Shown piece after piece: positions 51,434 through 62,357 of a stretch of DNA of 64,000 nt. Origin of the DNA: JAZSNL01 sp045536365 (GTDB lineage: Bacteria; Bacillota_I; Bacilli_A; ML615J-28; CAG-313); assembly GCA_045536365.1 (NCBI GenBank), contig JAZSNL010000030.1, positions 62,001 to 126,000 of the forward strand. Reading direction: 5' to 3'. A model generated the notes under the pieces. It saw only the letters and a list, made by a program, of their open reading frames with translations. It was not told where the DNA came from and ran no database searches. Both the position numbers and the translations under genes were made by a program. Numbering within the stretch: the stretch's first letter is position 1; each line of letters begins with the position of its first letter.

Positions 51434-52736
51434 AGTTACAAAAATTGTTTATCGAATTGCAGCGGCATTAATTATTTTAACATTAATTACATCTTTACTT
51501 GCATCAGGTCTACTTGCAAGATTCTTAAGTACAGATGATAATAATGATGCAGCGAGAGTTGCTTATTGGAATGTTAAAGTTGTTGATAAAGAAGGTAGCG
51601 ATATTGGATTAAATCAAGGTACAACTCATTTAGATGCTGATGATTCAGGAAATAGTTTTTTCCAAGTAAGTAATAAATCTGAAGTTGCAGCAATGTTTAG
51701 TGCTGATTCAAGCATTTCATTAAAGTTTACAGCAGATACATTTAAAGCTACTACTGAAATTTCAAGTTGGAATTTCTTAAAAAACGGTAGTGATGTTGTT
51801 AATAATCCTGTTGAATTTAATGTTTATATTTATAACTGCAAAGTTAGTGAATTAAATGACTATTTAACTTATACAAACAAAACTGATTCAACTGATGTAA
51901 AGAATTTAGCTGATTATAACGCATTAACTGATGAACAAAAGAAATTATACACTGAAGATGTTGTATTACCATCTGATTCATCAATAAAAGAAACTTTAGT
52001 TATGAGCACAACTGATAATACACTTGTTGTAACAAAAGAAATTATAGATGGTGTTCCTTATTTTTACTTAACTAAAAAAATTGCAAATGCACAAAATTAC
52101 ACTTTCCCTGTTGGAAGTGGTGATTATACTTTTAGAATTGAATGGAAAGTTAGTGGATCAGCTGATTTGGGTGGATCTTTTAATACTAAGTTTAATGCTT
52201 ATTATGTAATTGAATCAAAGGATTATAATACTACTGATTATACAGGTTTAGTAAAAAATGATGGTACTCATACAGCGTCTGCAACAGCAACAACAGCAGG
52301 TTATTCTTCAACTTTTAATGTTAAAGATGAAGGAGTAACAAAACAAAAAACTTTCGTTATTGCTTATAAAGAATGCGACTATTTTGAATATTTAATTTAT
52401 ACATCTAGTTTAGGTGGACAACCTACATTTACTGATTTAGATTTTGTTTATGATGAAATTGAAACAAGAAGTAGTGGTATTTATAAAACTGATTATTCAA
52501 AATTAACAGATGCTGCTTTAACTGAGATTAATGCTAGAACTTGGGATGATGCAAAAAATGGTTCAACTGCAGGAGTTAGTTATAATACAATTATGAAGTA
52601 TCGTGAAAAATTACAAGCAGTGGCTTATAGTGATTTCTTAGGTTCAAGAGATGCTTTTGAAAATAGTTTAGGTTATTTATCAATTGGTTTAGATTGTTCA
52701 ATTGTTTATAATTTAAAGGTGGTTCAAGTTGACTAA
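51420..52736 (+). CDS. Secreted TasA/camelysin-like protein (SipW substrate candidate)
   Basis: A 438-residue protein whose N-terminus (basic stretch, one hydrophobic helix, then LLASGLLARFLSTDDNNDAARVA) is the SipW-cognate signal form, with cleavage probably after an Ala before the R/F-L-S-T section. The mature part is beta-rich with many Asp, Thr and Ser and no Cys until the CDYFEYLIY section near 320. AAAGGAG stands before the ATG. It overlaps both neighbours, which are the two peptidase genes. It is a candidate major subunit of an exported fibre. Whether it has the TasA fold would need structure prediction. Confidence 0.65.
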   Translation: MQKSKVTKIVYRIAAALIILTLITSLLASGLLARFLSTDDNNDAARVAYWNVKVVDKEGSDIGLNQGTTHLDADDSGNSFFQVSNKSEVAAMFSADSSISLKFTADTFKATTEISSWNFLKNGSDVVNNPVEFNVYIYNCKVSELNDYLTYTNKTDSTDVKNLADYNALTDEQKKLYTEDVVLPSDSSIKETLVMSTTDNTLVVTKEIIDGVPYFYLTKKIANAQNYTFPVGSGDYTFRIEWKVSGSADLGGSFNTKFNAYYVIESKDYNTTDYTGLVKNDGTHTASATATTAGYSSTFNVKDEGVTKQKTFVIAYKECDYFEYLIYTSSLGGQPTFTDLDFVYDEIETRSSGIYKTDYSKLTDAALTEINARTWDDAKNGSTAGVSYNTIMKYREKLQAVAYSDFLGSRDAFENSLGYLSIGLDCSIVYNLKVVQVD

Positions 52737-53247
52737 GTCGAAAATTGTTTTTAAGATAACTAAAGGTGTTATATTTACTGTAACGTTAGTTATTGTATTA
52801 ATATTATCTACATTTATATTAAGTAGATTGTTTAATAAAAATAATTATTCAAAAGTATTTGGGTATAGTTTATTTGAAGTAACTTCAAATAGTATGTATC
52901 CAAAACTTGAAACAGGAGATTTAATTTTAGTAAAAGAAAGAAAAAATAAAGATTATCAAGTTGGTATGATTATTACATATCAACCTAAGATGGGAACAAA
53001 GCCTGTGACTCATGAAATAATTGTTCGTGATGGTGATGTGATTATTACAAAAGGTATTGATAATGATTATAACGATGATCCTATTAATGTTGATGATATT
53101 ATAGGTGAAGTTATTGATGTTTATGAAGGATATGGAAAAGTTGAAAAGTTTATTCAAAATCCGATTGGATTAGCAATGATTTTCATTGGGGGATTATTAA
53201 TATTTGAAGTTATTAATTTATTAGAAAGAAAAATTAATAAAGAATAA
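52729..53247 (+). CDS. Second SipW-type signal peptidase I
   Basis: A 172-residue protein with N-terminal helix (about 8-30), TSNSMYPKLETGDLILVKE (catalytic Ser about 55), PVTHEIIVRDGDVIITKG (His about 94) and a C-terminal helix (about 145-160). Again the Lys is replaced by His. It is clearly a relative but not a recent copy of the first peptidase; the serine box is closer to the ordinary signal peptidase form (NSMYPKL). Two SipW-type enzymes in one operon may each serve particular substrates. The start overlaps the preceding gene by 8 bases. Confidence 0.85.
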   Translation: MTKSKIVFKITKGVIFTVTLVIVLILSTFILSRLFNKNNYSKVFGYSLFEVTSNSMYPKLETGDLILVKERKNKDYQVGMIITYQPKMGTKPVTHEIIVRDGDVIITKGIDNDYNDDPINVDDIIGEVIDVYEGYGKVEKFIQNPIGLAMIFIGGLLIFEVINLLERKINKE

Positions 53248-53272
53248 AAATAAAAGAAGCAAGGAGGCAGTT

Positions 53273-53911
53273 ATGAAAAAAAGATTTATTTATTTTGCGG
53301 TATATATGATATTCGCTTCTTTTATGTTATTAGCAGCCGTTACTCTTGCAAGATATGTTCATACAGGAACAACTGAAATTGGATTCCAAGTAGGTACTAC
53401 ATTATTCTTTGATTATCAAAGACATGAATTATACCGTAATGATCAATTAATCGTTGGTGTTGAAACTGAATATGAAGAAGATGGTCAAACATTCCAAAGA
53501 ATTGAAACTATGAACGTTGTTCCAGGAGATAGTTTAGTTTATCATTTCTATGTTAGTAATTTTGATAATGTTACAGGTGAAATGAATGCGGTAAATGGAT
53601 TATTTTATCCTAACGCAAAAACTACATTATCTTTACCTATGAAAGGTAAAGTTTATGATGTTGACTGTACAATTCAATATAGACAAGTCCCTTATGGAAC
53701 AGATGATACAACTACTCCTGAAAATGGTGTATGGAATAATCTAGTTGCTGATGGATATATTGATTTACCAGCTGTAACTGACAAAAAAGTTAAATATGAA
53801 TTTAAAGTATCAGTATTAATTGATGACCAAGTAGAAAATACAACAAGTGAAGATTATTTTGATGCTGTATTAACTATTAAGTTATTTATTAATGCTGCAA
53901 GTGATAACTAA
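53273..53911 (+). CDS. Secreted TasA-like protein, smaller
   Basis: A 212-residue protein with basic start, hydrophobic helix (IYFAVYMIFASFMLLAAVTL) and ARYVHTG, the usual SipW-cognate junction. The mature part is one beta-rich domain: VVPGDSLVYHFYVSNF (near 83-98) is like the TasA/camelysin N.G....YxFxVxN element and the end ILTIKLFINAA is a strand. Strong ribosome site (CAAGGAGG). It may be the minor subunit or nucleator, by analogy with TapA; that is inference. Confidence 0.65.
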   Translation: MKKRFIYFAVYMIFASFMLLAAVTLARYVHTGTTEIGFQVGTTLFFDYQRHELYRNDQLIVGVETEYEEDGQTFQRIETMNVVPGDSLVYHFYVSNFDNVTGEMNAVNGLFYPNAKTTLSLPMKGKVYDVDCTIQYRQVPYGTDDTTTPENGVWNNLVADGYIDLPAVTDKKVKYEFKVSVLIDDQVENTTSEDYFDAVLTIKLFINAASDN

Positions 53912-53938
53912 AAATTATCTATGAAAGGAGGAAGTTTC

Positions 53939-55129
53939 GTGGATAAAAAACAATTTAAGAAACGGATCTTTGCTTTAGGATCGATATTTTTGTGCTTAAC
54001 AGTTATATATCTATTTAGTACGGGACTTCTTACAACGATAAGTAGATATATTCGAAGAGAACAAGATGAAATTAAAGCGTATTATACATCGCTGTATTTT
54101 GATACAGATGGAAGAGGAAAATCTGTTGCAATAGAAAATAATATTGGATATGTTGAATTTAATCTTATGAATTATATTGGTGAAGATGTAACTCAAAGAG
54201 ATATTGAATATACAATTGTAAAACCTTCAACATTCTATGATGAAGATGGTGATCCAATTGCAACTGCTGATCTTGCAAGTGCAGAAAAACTTCATGTGCT
54301 TGATGTTTGGGGTAAGCCTCAAGAGGTTGCGAAAAGTACTTATTTATATACAGTTAATGTGTTAAGTAATACAGGTGATACTGCTGGTAGTGGTAACTAT
54401 GAATTTAAATATGAAAAATTAGGTACTTCAGCTGTTGGTAAAACACATCATATTAACTTAGAGTTAACACGTGCTGGTAGTGATTTAGAAACAGATGAAG
54501 ATATTTCAATCGTAGTTCAATTAATTAAACCATATAGAGAAGTATTTATTATTAATATGAATGCTTCTAGTAGAATTATTACTTTCTCTCAAGCAACAAC
54601 TAATAAATTTGATATTAATTTTGATGAATTACATATTCAATCAGCTGACCTTTATGGATATTTTAAAAATGGCAATGTAAGACAGAGTGTTGAATATGGT
54701 GAGGAACCAAATAAATATCAAGATACATTTACATCAAAAGCTATAAAATTGACAATTGATTGGACAGGATTTATTTTAGATGAAATGTTATTAGAAGATT
54801 TACATAATGGAACAAATGGATCTCCTGATACGGGAACTGGAGGTTCTAATGTGAATACTGATGAAACATATGTTGATATTACTAAACCTACTATTGCGTC
54901 TATTAAAGCAACAGGAACAACTGGTCAATTAGTAATATTTGTTCCTCAAAGTTCGGATTTCAGTTTATTCTTCTTAAGAAAAGCTGATACAGGAACAGTA
55001 AAAGTTAAAATAGAAATTTATGTATTAAATGATCAAACAGATACATATGGATATGCATTATATAATGATAGATATCGTGGATATACATATGATTCAAACA
55101 GTCAATATACAGTAATTGACAAAAAATAA
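53939..55129 (+). CDS. Third exported protein of the fibre operon
   Basis: The frame opens at ATG 53921, which overlaps the ribosome site AAAGGAGG; GTG 53939 is the better start (396 residues). The N-terminus is basic plus a hydrophobic helix (RIFALGSIFLCLTVIYLFSTGLL), then TTISRYIRREQDE, less typical of the SipW junction and perhaps uncleaved. The exterior part is beta-rich with a GTNGSPDTGTGGS linker at about 295-307. It may anchor or shape the fibre. I do not recognise a family. Confidence 0.6.
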   Translation: MDKKQFKKRIFALGSIFLCLTVIYLFSTGLLTTISRYIRREQDEIKAYYTSLYFDTDGRGKSVAIENNIGYVEFNLMNYIGEDVTQRDIEYTIVKPSTFYDEDGDPIATADLASAEKLHVLDVWGKPQEVAKSTYLYTVNVLSNTGDTAGSGNYEFKYEKLGTSAVGKTHHINLELTRAGSDLETDEDISIVVQLIKPYREVFIINMNASSRIITFSQATTNKFDINFDELHIQSADLYGYFKNGNVRQSVEYGEEPNKYQDTFTSKAIKLTIDWTGFILDEMLLEDLHNGTNGSPDTGTGGSNVNTDETYVDITKPTIASIKATGTTGQLVIFVPQSSDFSLFFLRKADTGTVKVKIEIYVLNDQTDTYGYALYNDRYRGYTYDSNSQYTVIDKK

Positions 55130-55148
55130 TTGAAAAGGAGGAGCAATT

Positions 55149-58100
55149 ATGCAAGAAGGCTCTAACAGAATTAAGAAATATTTACTAAATGCAGTTAAAG
55201 TGATTCTTATTGTTTTAATTGCAACTACTTTAGCAATTAATATTTTTAAAACAGATAAAACACTTTCTGCTGGTGAACATACTATTACAGTTAATAAAGT
55301 TTCAACAGTATCTGTATATTTATCAGGTCCTGGTGTAATTCTAGAATCAAGTAATAAAGATAAAGATGTTTACAAAGTGGATACAGGTACAACAGTTACT
55401 TTCCACGCGGTAAATGAATCAAGAATATTTACAGGTTGGTCAATTTCAAATGGAACAACAGTTGTTAATGATGATACAACTTCTGTTACAACACAAACTG
55501 TAACTTCAGATTTAACAGTTTCTGTAACAAGAAAAGATGCGACAACCGCTGATTATGGTAAATATATGTTAGACAGATTTGTTATAAGTGACCAAGAAGA
55601 ACTTATAGCATTACAAAATATTTTAGCTGGTTCAAATGCGAATGCTGATTTCGCTCATTTCTATAGTGCTCAAACTGATTATGATACACCAGATGAAAAA
55701 AATGTTTTAAGAGAAAACTTAAGAACTGGTTACTTCTTAATTGCAAATAACTTCGTAGTATTTGATTCAAAATTTGTTGGAATAGGTACAGCTGGTAAAC
55801 CTTTTGAAGGTGTAATGTGTGGATTAAATAATGGTGTTGTCTCATCACTTTTTGTTACATTAAGTACAACTGAAGTAGGCGGCACTCAATCTTATGGGCT
55901 ATTTAAATATTTAGGTCCTAATGCGGTAATAAGAAACTTAAAAGTAGTTACTACAATAGGTATGAAAGAAGCAGCTGCAAATGTTACTAACGGTATTCAA
56001 TATATAGGTGGTTTAACTGGCTATATGAATGATAGTTTGTTAATAAATGTTAATGTTGAAAGCAAAATGGGCATTAGTGTTCAAAACTCAGTTTTACACG
56101 TAGGTGGTGTTGCAGGTATTACAACATCAGGTACTGGATTTGAATCTGTTGGTAATGTTGAATATAATGGTGATGGTACAAGTTGGACTATTCAATCTAA
56201 ATCAGGATCTCAAATTAACGCAGGTTTAATCGCAGGTTCTGCTACTAATACATATGTTAATAGTTTAAATATTAATGTAACTGATTCAGTAGTTGACTTA
56301 AAAGCTGATGGTAATTCTACACTTACGCTTGGTAATGTATTTGGTAATTATACTTGTACAACAACAACAACTTTACAAAATATTAATATTGTTGGTTCGA
56401 AAGGACAAATATTAAGAACAGTTGCACAAACTGGTGAAAGTAACGTTGGTGGCTTAATTGGTAAAATTAGCGATGACCCAGAAGCAACAGATCGAGCTGT
56501 AAGCATTGGTAAAGTTGACTTTAATGTTCTTGGTTCAAAGAGTACATATATTTCAACTACAGCAGGTACTTCTAGTACAGCAAACTTATATACAGGTGGT
56601 TTAATCGGCCAAGTAAGTTCAGCTGCTATTTGTAACGCATTAGATTCATTTAAAAATAGATTATCAGAAGTTACAGTTGATGAATCTAAAGTTAAAGTAT
56701 TTGATTATTTATTTGAAGGTGATTATGAAATCACATCAGTTCAAAATGGTACTGAAACATCAACATCTAATACAAAATCAATTGCTGGTGGTTTAGTTGG
56801 TAATGGTATTATGAATATTAACGGTACTAGCGATACTGCAAGAAGTAGCTTAGTATTTGCAAGTCCAACAAGTTCATTAAAAATTAATGCTACACAATCT
56901 AAATTGTCTTCAATAAATGGTACTAGAAATGATAAAGAACATGCTTGTGCTGGATTAATTTATGGTACAGTTGGTTCAGCAAGTATAAATATTAATAATT
57001 TTGATATTTATTCAAATAATACTACTATTGAAACACTTCGTGAAATTGGTTCTAAAGCGTTAGGTGATTTACATACAGGTGGTATTGTTGGTTTTATTGA
57101 AGCGAGTACAATTCAAAATGTTGGAATATATTTAAATGATTCTTCTATAATGGCTAGAAGTTTATCTTATGAAAAAACTAATACTAACGAAGATACAAAT
57201 AGTGCTTATTGTGGTGGTGTCGTAGGACAAGCTACAAATAATAGTACTATTGATAATGTTATTTTTGCTGGATATAATATTTCAAATGCAAGTATGGTAG
57301 GAACAACTACAACAATGGAATCAATTCAAAATACAATACCAGGTGGTGGTAACTACCGTGGTGAAAACTATATCGGTGGTTTAGTTGGTAGAATGCAATA
57401 TACTAAAGTAAGTAATTGTAAATATATTGGTTCTGAAGGAAGTTCTGATTATATTAAAATGAGTGGACATGAATCTCCAGACAGTGCATTCTGTGGAGGT
57501 ATCGTAGGTATAGTTAGAACAGCAACAAATGGTGTTCCTTCATCAATTCAAAATTGTGAAATTGTTAATGCATATATATATGCAACAGCTACAAACGTTA
57601 AAAGATATAATGACCCTGATATTTATGTAGGCGGTATTTTAGGAGCTGCTTACATGCATGATACTAATAGTACTTTAGAAATATCTGGTTGTCATGTTTA
57701 TAATACTGATATATATGGTTTAGGTAATGACCATATGGCAGTATATGTAGGTGGTATTTTAGGTGGGGCAACATGGGAAAATGATAGTGTTACTATTTCA
57801 GACTCATATGTAGTTAATAGTAATATTACAGCTAATTTAGTGGCTTCCCCGGATGCTGATTATCGTAGAAGTGATAATAATAATACTAATGAAATTGAAA
57901 GTGCTGCAAGTGGAATTGCAGCAGCGGCGATTTATAATGCTAATATTTCAGTAGTTAATTGTGCGGTTATTGATTCTGTAGTAAACGCTCATACTAACTA
58001 TGTAGATACTGCAACAAATGCTGAGTATATGAGTCAATTATCTTCATATGCAGCTGGATTTGGAGCATATTTAGAAAATTCGACATCCTTCTCTGTTACA

Positions 58101-61100
58101 AATAGTTACTCTAATGCCATAGTAAGTTCTCTTGCAGAATTCAATTCTACAACAAGACAAAATGATAAAGATCATGATTATTCTATCGCGATGAGAGGGA
58201 ATATTAATGATACTGTAGAAGAAATTCCTACAGGTGAAACAACTGAAGAAAAGATAAATTCTATTTCTGTCGGGTCATATACTTATACTATTAATTGGAA
58301 TGAAAATCAATGTACAATAAATAGAGAAGGTAGAACTGATAGATATATTGCGGTTGGCAATAATGGCAATATTAATACTAATAATAATGTAAATGTAGGT
58401 GGAGCAACTACTTTTACATTGGATGAATCTACAGGTTATTTGTATTGTACAATTGATGGAATAACTCGCTATTTGAGTAGAAATGGAAATTCGTGGTCAA
58501 CATCTACTTCTAATGCTAATGCAGTTGATTTTATTCAAACAGTTAATGTTATTGAAACAAGAGTAACTAACGGAACATATTACTTATCTCAAAATGTCAA
58601 TTCAGAATTTACGATGGGAACTGCAGTTCCTTCTACTGGCTTCAAAGTAGTTACAGGAACACCAGTAAATATTTATAATACCTTAAGCTCACCATTATTT
58701 AATACAGCAGATGGATATGGTCAAAAAATGTATTTTGACCCTCTAAGTAGTGATTTTATATCGACAAGAACAGTTGGTGCTTTATCAACAATTCATTGTA
58801 ATGATATGACTCAATATCATTCAGCTTTAGTTAATGTATGGGTTAACGCAAAAGAAAATGGTGACACAACAACATTTACAGGTTCACCTTTAGATTATTA
58901 TGGCTCAATGGAAAAAGCAAATAATGCAGGATGGTTTATTTTTGACACTGTTATAGTTAACAATGGTGTTACTGCAAATGTTAGTTCAACAACTATTTCT
59001 AAAGTAGATAGTGACTATGTAGATATTTCTGGTTCTAAATATGAATATTCAGAATATGAAAACTCTGAATCTGAAAAAGTTACAATAGTTACAAAAGATA
59101 ATGATGAAACAGATAAAATTGAAGATAGATATTTTGAATCTAAAGAATCAGGTAACTATAAATATAGACTTAGAGTATATGATGATATGTTAAGTCTAAG
59201 ACTTAATATAACATTTGCTCAAGTTGCTGATTATAATATGGTAATTTCTGAAGAAGATGATTTAAGTAATCCAATTAATTTAGCTACTGCAAATAGTAAT
59301 TATGGAACTCTAGAGTTCTTTGTTGAAAATAATGGTTATGTTTTAGTATTTGATCCTAAAGAAGATATAGAAACAAATCAAACATTCTATATTGGATTTG
59401 AAATAGGAGATACTGGAACTTATGTTTCTAATAGAATTGTTATTGAATTAATTCATAATGAAATTCATATTGTTGGTGTAACTTATGCGGATTATACTCC
59501 ACCGCTAAATTATTATATAACTAATGGTTCATTAGGAACAACAGAGGAACCTTATCAAGTATATGTAGAATCAATTACTAAGTTTATTCCTATGATTGAG
59601 AAAACTAATGATCCTCATAATAGAACATACGCTTTAGAAGAATATATTGAAAGATATAACTATACTATAGAAACAGAAACAGGAAATGTTGGTACTATTT
59701 ACAGTAGTGGTGAACTTGTAGCAAGTGCTAATGCAAATAGTAAAGGTACTCTTACATTAACAGATAAGATAAATGGAAAATCTGCAACTGTTCATCTTAA
59801 AACTGTAGCACAATATACTGTTACATATAACATAACAGGTGCTGATACAGAAGGTTTAACTTATGCAACTAGTTCAACTGATTTCTACTTTGAACAAGTA
59901 TTAAGATCTAACTATAGTGGCGTTCCTACTACTGCAACAATTACAATTAATGGAAATAGTCATAATTTAACTAGTAGTCCAAGTTATAGTAATGGTAATG
60001 TAGCAATTAATGTATATGAAATATATCAAGATGGTACAAGATCTGCCGACCCTATTACTTCATGGGATGCTGATGCACATGGATACGTATTCTATGTTTC
60101 AGGTGTTACTGGCAATATAGTTGTTAATTTTACATATCCTATTGTTTATACTATTACATTTAATTTACAATGTTCAACATTTAATAGCGAGTATACAGAG
60201 GTTGTTAAATATAAAGTTCCTGCAAATACAACTTTTGTTGATTTCTTTAAAAAAGATCAAACTGGTTCAGTTTATAATGAAGTTATGAATTGGGCAAATG
60301 ACGCTACAATTTTTGGTTATGTATTTAAAGGATTCTATATGGTTGACTTTGCAAGTTCAATGACTACTTATGGTATATCATTTGATGAGTTAGCAGTTTC
60401 TACAAATCCTGTTACTGCATCAATTACTTTATATGCTAGATGGTCATTCTTGGTTGAATTAATTGAAGCTCCTGGTACAACTATTGTTTCAAGTTTCCCT
60501 AGTTCATTTATGGAAGAACACTATGAAGAAGATAAGTTTAATAGAGCTATTCAAATTCCTATTAACTTAAATGAAGGTTATGTATTTACAATTGAAAAAG
60601 ATTCAACATTTAAAGGCGAAGCTAGTGTATCTGCATATAGTGTTCAAAAGAATGGTGATTCACATATTATTACTGAAATTGTTTTAGAAAAATATCATGA
60701 TAATATGTATTTATATTATGTATTGCCTGAATATATTACAGGTTATTTAGTTATTGTAACTTCAGTAAGTAATTCAGAAATTATTGTAGGTGAAAATACT
60801 TCGTCAGTTGCTGAAGAAATTTTACCAGAAGATGGTGTATCAACATTTAAATATATTGTTAACCATAAGAATATTCCTGCTTCTGGTGATACACCTGCAG
60901 AAACATCATATATCTTTAATAGTGGTAAAGATATTGATAATGATGGTGATTTTAATGATGATAAATTATATAATTTATCTGTAACTAGAGATTACCGTTT
61001 ATATTTCTACAAAGAAGTTTATTCAGCAGGAACTATTACTAAAGTTCCTAGAACTCTTGCAATAGGTACAGAAATTAAGATTTATTATACTGTATATTAT

Positions 61101-62354
61101 AATGACGATAAGAATACAACTAAGAATATTGTAGCTGTATATCGTGTTACTAATAATGATACAAGTTATGTTAGTATTAATGATTTTACATTAATGGATT
61201 TATATACTCCTGCATTCACTCCTGAAACGTTTGGAACTTTTATGGGTTCAAATCAAGTTGTTTCTGAGATCTTCTATTCTGTAGTTACTCCTCCTAATGG
61301 GCTTTCAGATCAAGTTCATAACGAGGTTGTGAACTATGTTATTGAAGGTGGCTTCTATGATGCGAATTATACAAATCACGCAAATCATATTGATAATAGT
61401 GGTTGTTGTGATAAATTTGTTAGTGGTATTAGAAGTGGTAATGAACTAGCGAATAAAGATGATTTAGATTTTGATGATGTTCAAAGCTTATTAATTGAAT
61501 CAAGTGGCGAAAGTAAAGTATTTGCGGTAACTCCTTCAAGAGTAACTAATGTTACTAAATCAGGTGATACTTATACATTTACTGATAAACTTACATTTGA
61601 ATTATGTCAAGTTATATTTACTCAAACTGATATTCATGGTGATTATGTTCCTTTATATGATGATACTAGACAAAGTACAATAGAGTCAACTGAATTAAAA
61701 TTCGACATTAAAGAGTTAAGATTATCTTTAGGTTATGGACTTGGTAAGGTTCGTATATATGGCCTTAAAGGTGGAGAATGGATACCAATTGAAGAAATTG
61801 AAGTTGAAAGTGCTGTTTATACTGAATATAAAGTAAGTTTCATGTCTGATACTTATAATGGATTCAAGATTGATAATATTTCTACTAACGAAATAAGAAT
61901 GAATAAACTTGATATTGTAAGTAGAAGTAATGGTTATGTTTATTCAACTACATCAGATCACTTAAAAGAAGTATCTAGTGTTGATAATGTTCATACATAT
62001 TCATTATTAGAACATGTTGTAGGTGATACTAGACATGATAGTAAATCATTTATGTTAGCAGTTCAATTTAAAGATGATAGTGATAATATTGTTGAAAATA
62101 TTGAAGGTAGTGTTTATATTACTGTCAATGAAACTAATTATTATGCTTTAATAGATCAAACTGGAACTATTAATTATGGTAAAACTACCGCATTTATTAA
62201 TTTAACAAGTATTGCTGATATCTTACTTACTGAATCATTTGATTTCACATTAACTATTCCTTCAGGTTATACAATTCACACTATTCAATTAATTGAAAGT
62301 GACAATAGTAATAAACCTGCAATGGGTGAAGTTAGAATAAAAGATATTAAATAA
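55149..62354 (+). CDS. Giant secreted beta-helix / adhesin-like protein
   Basis: This 2401-residue protein has a basic start and one hydrophobic helix (about 12-32), then a bacterial-repeat domain (VTFHAVNESRIFTGWSI, about 77-95). About 160-1010 contain at least eleven GG(I/L/V)xG turns (IGGLTG, VGGVAG, TGGLIG, CGGVVG, VGGILG and others), each followed by strands, as in GLUG/right-handed beta-helix proteins. Later parts (about 1350-2200) hold Ig- and InlB-like pieces (GYVFKGFY, LYARW). There is no LPXTG motif or C-terminal membrane helix; it ends MGEVRIKDIK. So it should be freely secreted or held by the operon's other proteins. AAAAGGAGG precedes the ATG; strong terminator after. Confidence 0.75.
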   Translation: MQEGSNRIKKYLLNAVKVILIVLIATTLAINIFKTDKTLSAGEHTITVNKVSTVSVYLSGPGVILESSNKDKDVYKVDTGTTVTFHAVNESRIFTGWSISNGTTVVNDDTTSVTTQTVTSDLTVSVTRKDATTADYGKYMLDRFVISDQEELIALQNILAGSNANADFAHFYSAQTDYDTPDEKNVLRENLRTGYFLIANNFVVFDSKFVGIGTAGKPFEGVMCGLNNGVVSSLFVTLSTTEVGGTQSYGLFKYLGPNAVIRNLKVVTTIGMKEAAANVTNGIQYIGGLTGYMNDSLLINVNVESKMGISVQNSVLHVGGVAGITTSGTGFESVGNVEYNGDGTSWTIQSKSGSQINAGLIAGSATNTYVNSLNINVTDSVVDLKADGNSTLTLGNVFGNYTCTTTTTLQNINIVGSKGQILRTVAQTGESNVGGLIGKISDDPEATDRAVSIGKVDFNVLGSKSTYISTTAGTSSTANLYTGGLIGQVSSAAICNALDSFKNRLSEVTVDESKVKVFDYLFEGDYEITSVQNGTETSTSNTKSIAGGLVGNGIMNINGTSDTARSSLVFASPTSSLKINATQSKLSSINGTRNDKEHACAGLIYGTVGSASININNFDIYSNNTTIETLREIGSKALGDLHTGGIVGFIEASTIQNVGIYLNDSSIMARSLSYEKTNTNEDTNSAYCGGVVGQATNNSTIDNVIFAGYNISNASMVGTTTTMESIQNTIPGGGNYRGENYIGGLVGRMQYTKVSNCKYIGSEGSSDYIKMSGHESPDSAFCGGIVGIVRTATNGVPSSIQNCEIVNAYIYATATNVKRYNDPDIYVGGILGAAYMHDTNSTLEISGCHVYNTDIYGLGNDHMAVYVGGILGGATWENDSVTISDSYVVNSNITANLVASPDADYRRSDNNNTNEIESAASGIAAAAIYNANISVVNCAVIDSVVNAHTNYVDTATNAEYMSQLSSYAAGFGAYLENSTSFSVTNSYSNAIVSSLAEFNSTTRQNDKDHDYSIAMRGNINDTVEEIPTGETTEEKINSISVGSYTYTINWNENQCTINREGRTDRYIAVGNNGNINTNNNVNVGGATTFTLDESTGYLYCTIDGITRYLSRNGNSWSTSTSNANAVDFIQTVNVIETRVTNGTYYLSQNVNSEFTMGTAVPSTGFKVVTGTPVNIYNTLSSPLFNTADGYGQKMYFDPLSSDFISTRTVGALSTIHCNDMTQYHSALVNVWVNAKENGDTTTFTGSPLDYYGSMEKANNAGWFIFDTVIVNNGVTANVSSTTISKVDSDYVDISGSKYEYSEYENSESEKVTIVTKDNDETDKIEDRYFESKESGNYKYRLRVYDDMLSLRLNITFAQVADYNMVISEEDDLSNPINLATANSNYGTLEFFVENNGYVLVFDPKEDIETNQTFYIGFEIGDTGTYVSNRIVIELIHNEIHIVGVTYADYTPPLNYYITNGSLGTTEEPYQVYVESITKFIPMIEKTNDPHNRTYALEEYIERYNYTIETETGNVGTIYSSGELVASANANSKGTLTLTDKINGKSATVHLKTVAQYTVTYNITGADTEGLTYATSSTDFYFEQVLRSNYSGVPTTATITINGNSHNLTSSPSYSNGNVAINVYEIYQDGTRSADPITSWDADAHGYVFYVSGVTGNIVVNFTYPIVYTITFNLQCSTFNSEYTEVVKYKVPANTTFVDFFKKDQTGSVYNEVMNWANDATIFGYVFKGFYMVDFASSMTTYGISFDELAVSTNPVTASITLYARWSFLVELIEAPGTTIVSSFPSSFMEEHYEEDKFNRAIQIPINLNEGYVFTIEKDSTFKGEASVSAYSVQKNGDSHIITEIVLEKYHDNMYLYYVLPEYITGYLVIVTSVSNSEIIVGENTSSVAEEILPEDGVSTFKYIVNHKNIPASGDTPAETSYIFNSGKDIDNDGDFNDDKLYNLSVTRDYRLYFYKEVYSAGTITKVPRTLAIGTEIKIYYTVYYNDDKNTTKNIVAVYRVTNNDTSYVSINDFTLMDLYTPAFTPETFGTFMGSNQVVSEIFYSVVTPPNGLSDQVHNEVVNYVIEGGFYDANYTNHANHIDNSGCCDKFVSGIRSGNELANKDDLDFDDVQSLLIESSGESKVFAVTPSRVTNVTKSGDTYTFTDKLTFELCQVIFTQTDIHGDYVPLYDDTRQSTIESTELKFDIKELRLSLGYGLGKVRIYGLKGGEWIPIEEIEVESAVYTEYKVSFMSDTYNGFKIDNISTNEIRMNKLDIVSRSNGYVYSTTSDHLKEVSSVDNVHTYSLLEHVVGDTRHDSKSFMLAVQFKDDSDNIVENIEGSVYITVNETNYYALIDQTGTINYGKTTAFINLTSIADILLTESFDFTLTIPSGYTIHTIQLIESDNSNKPAMGEVRIKDIK

Positions 62355-62357
62355 AAT

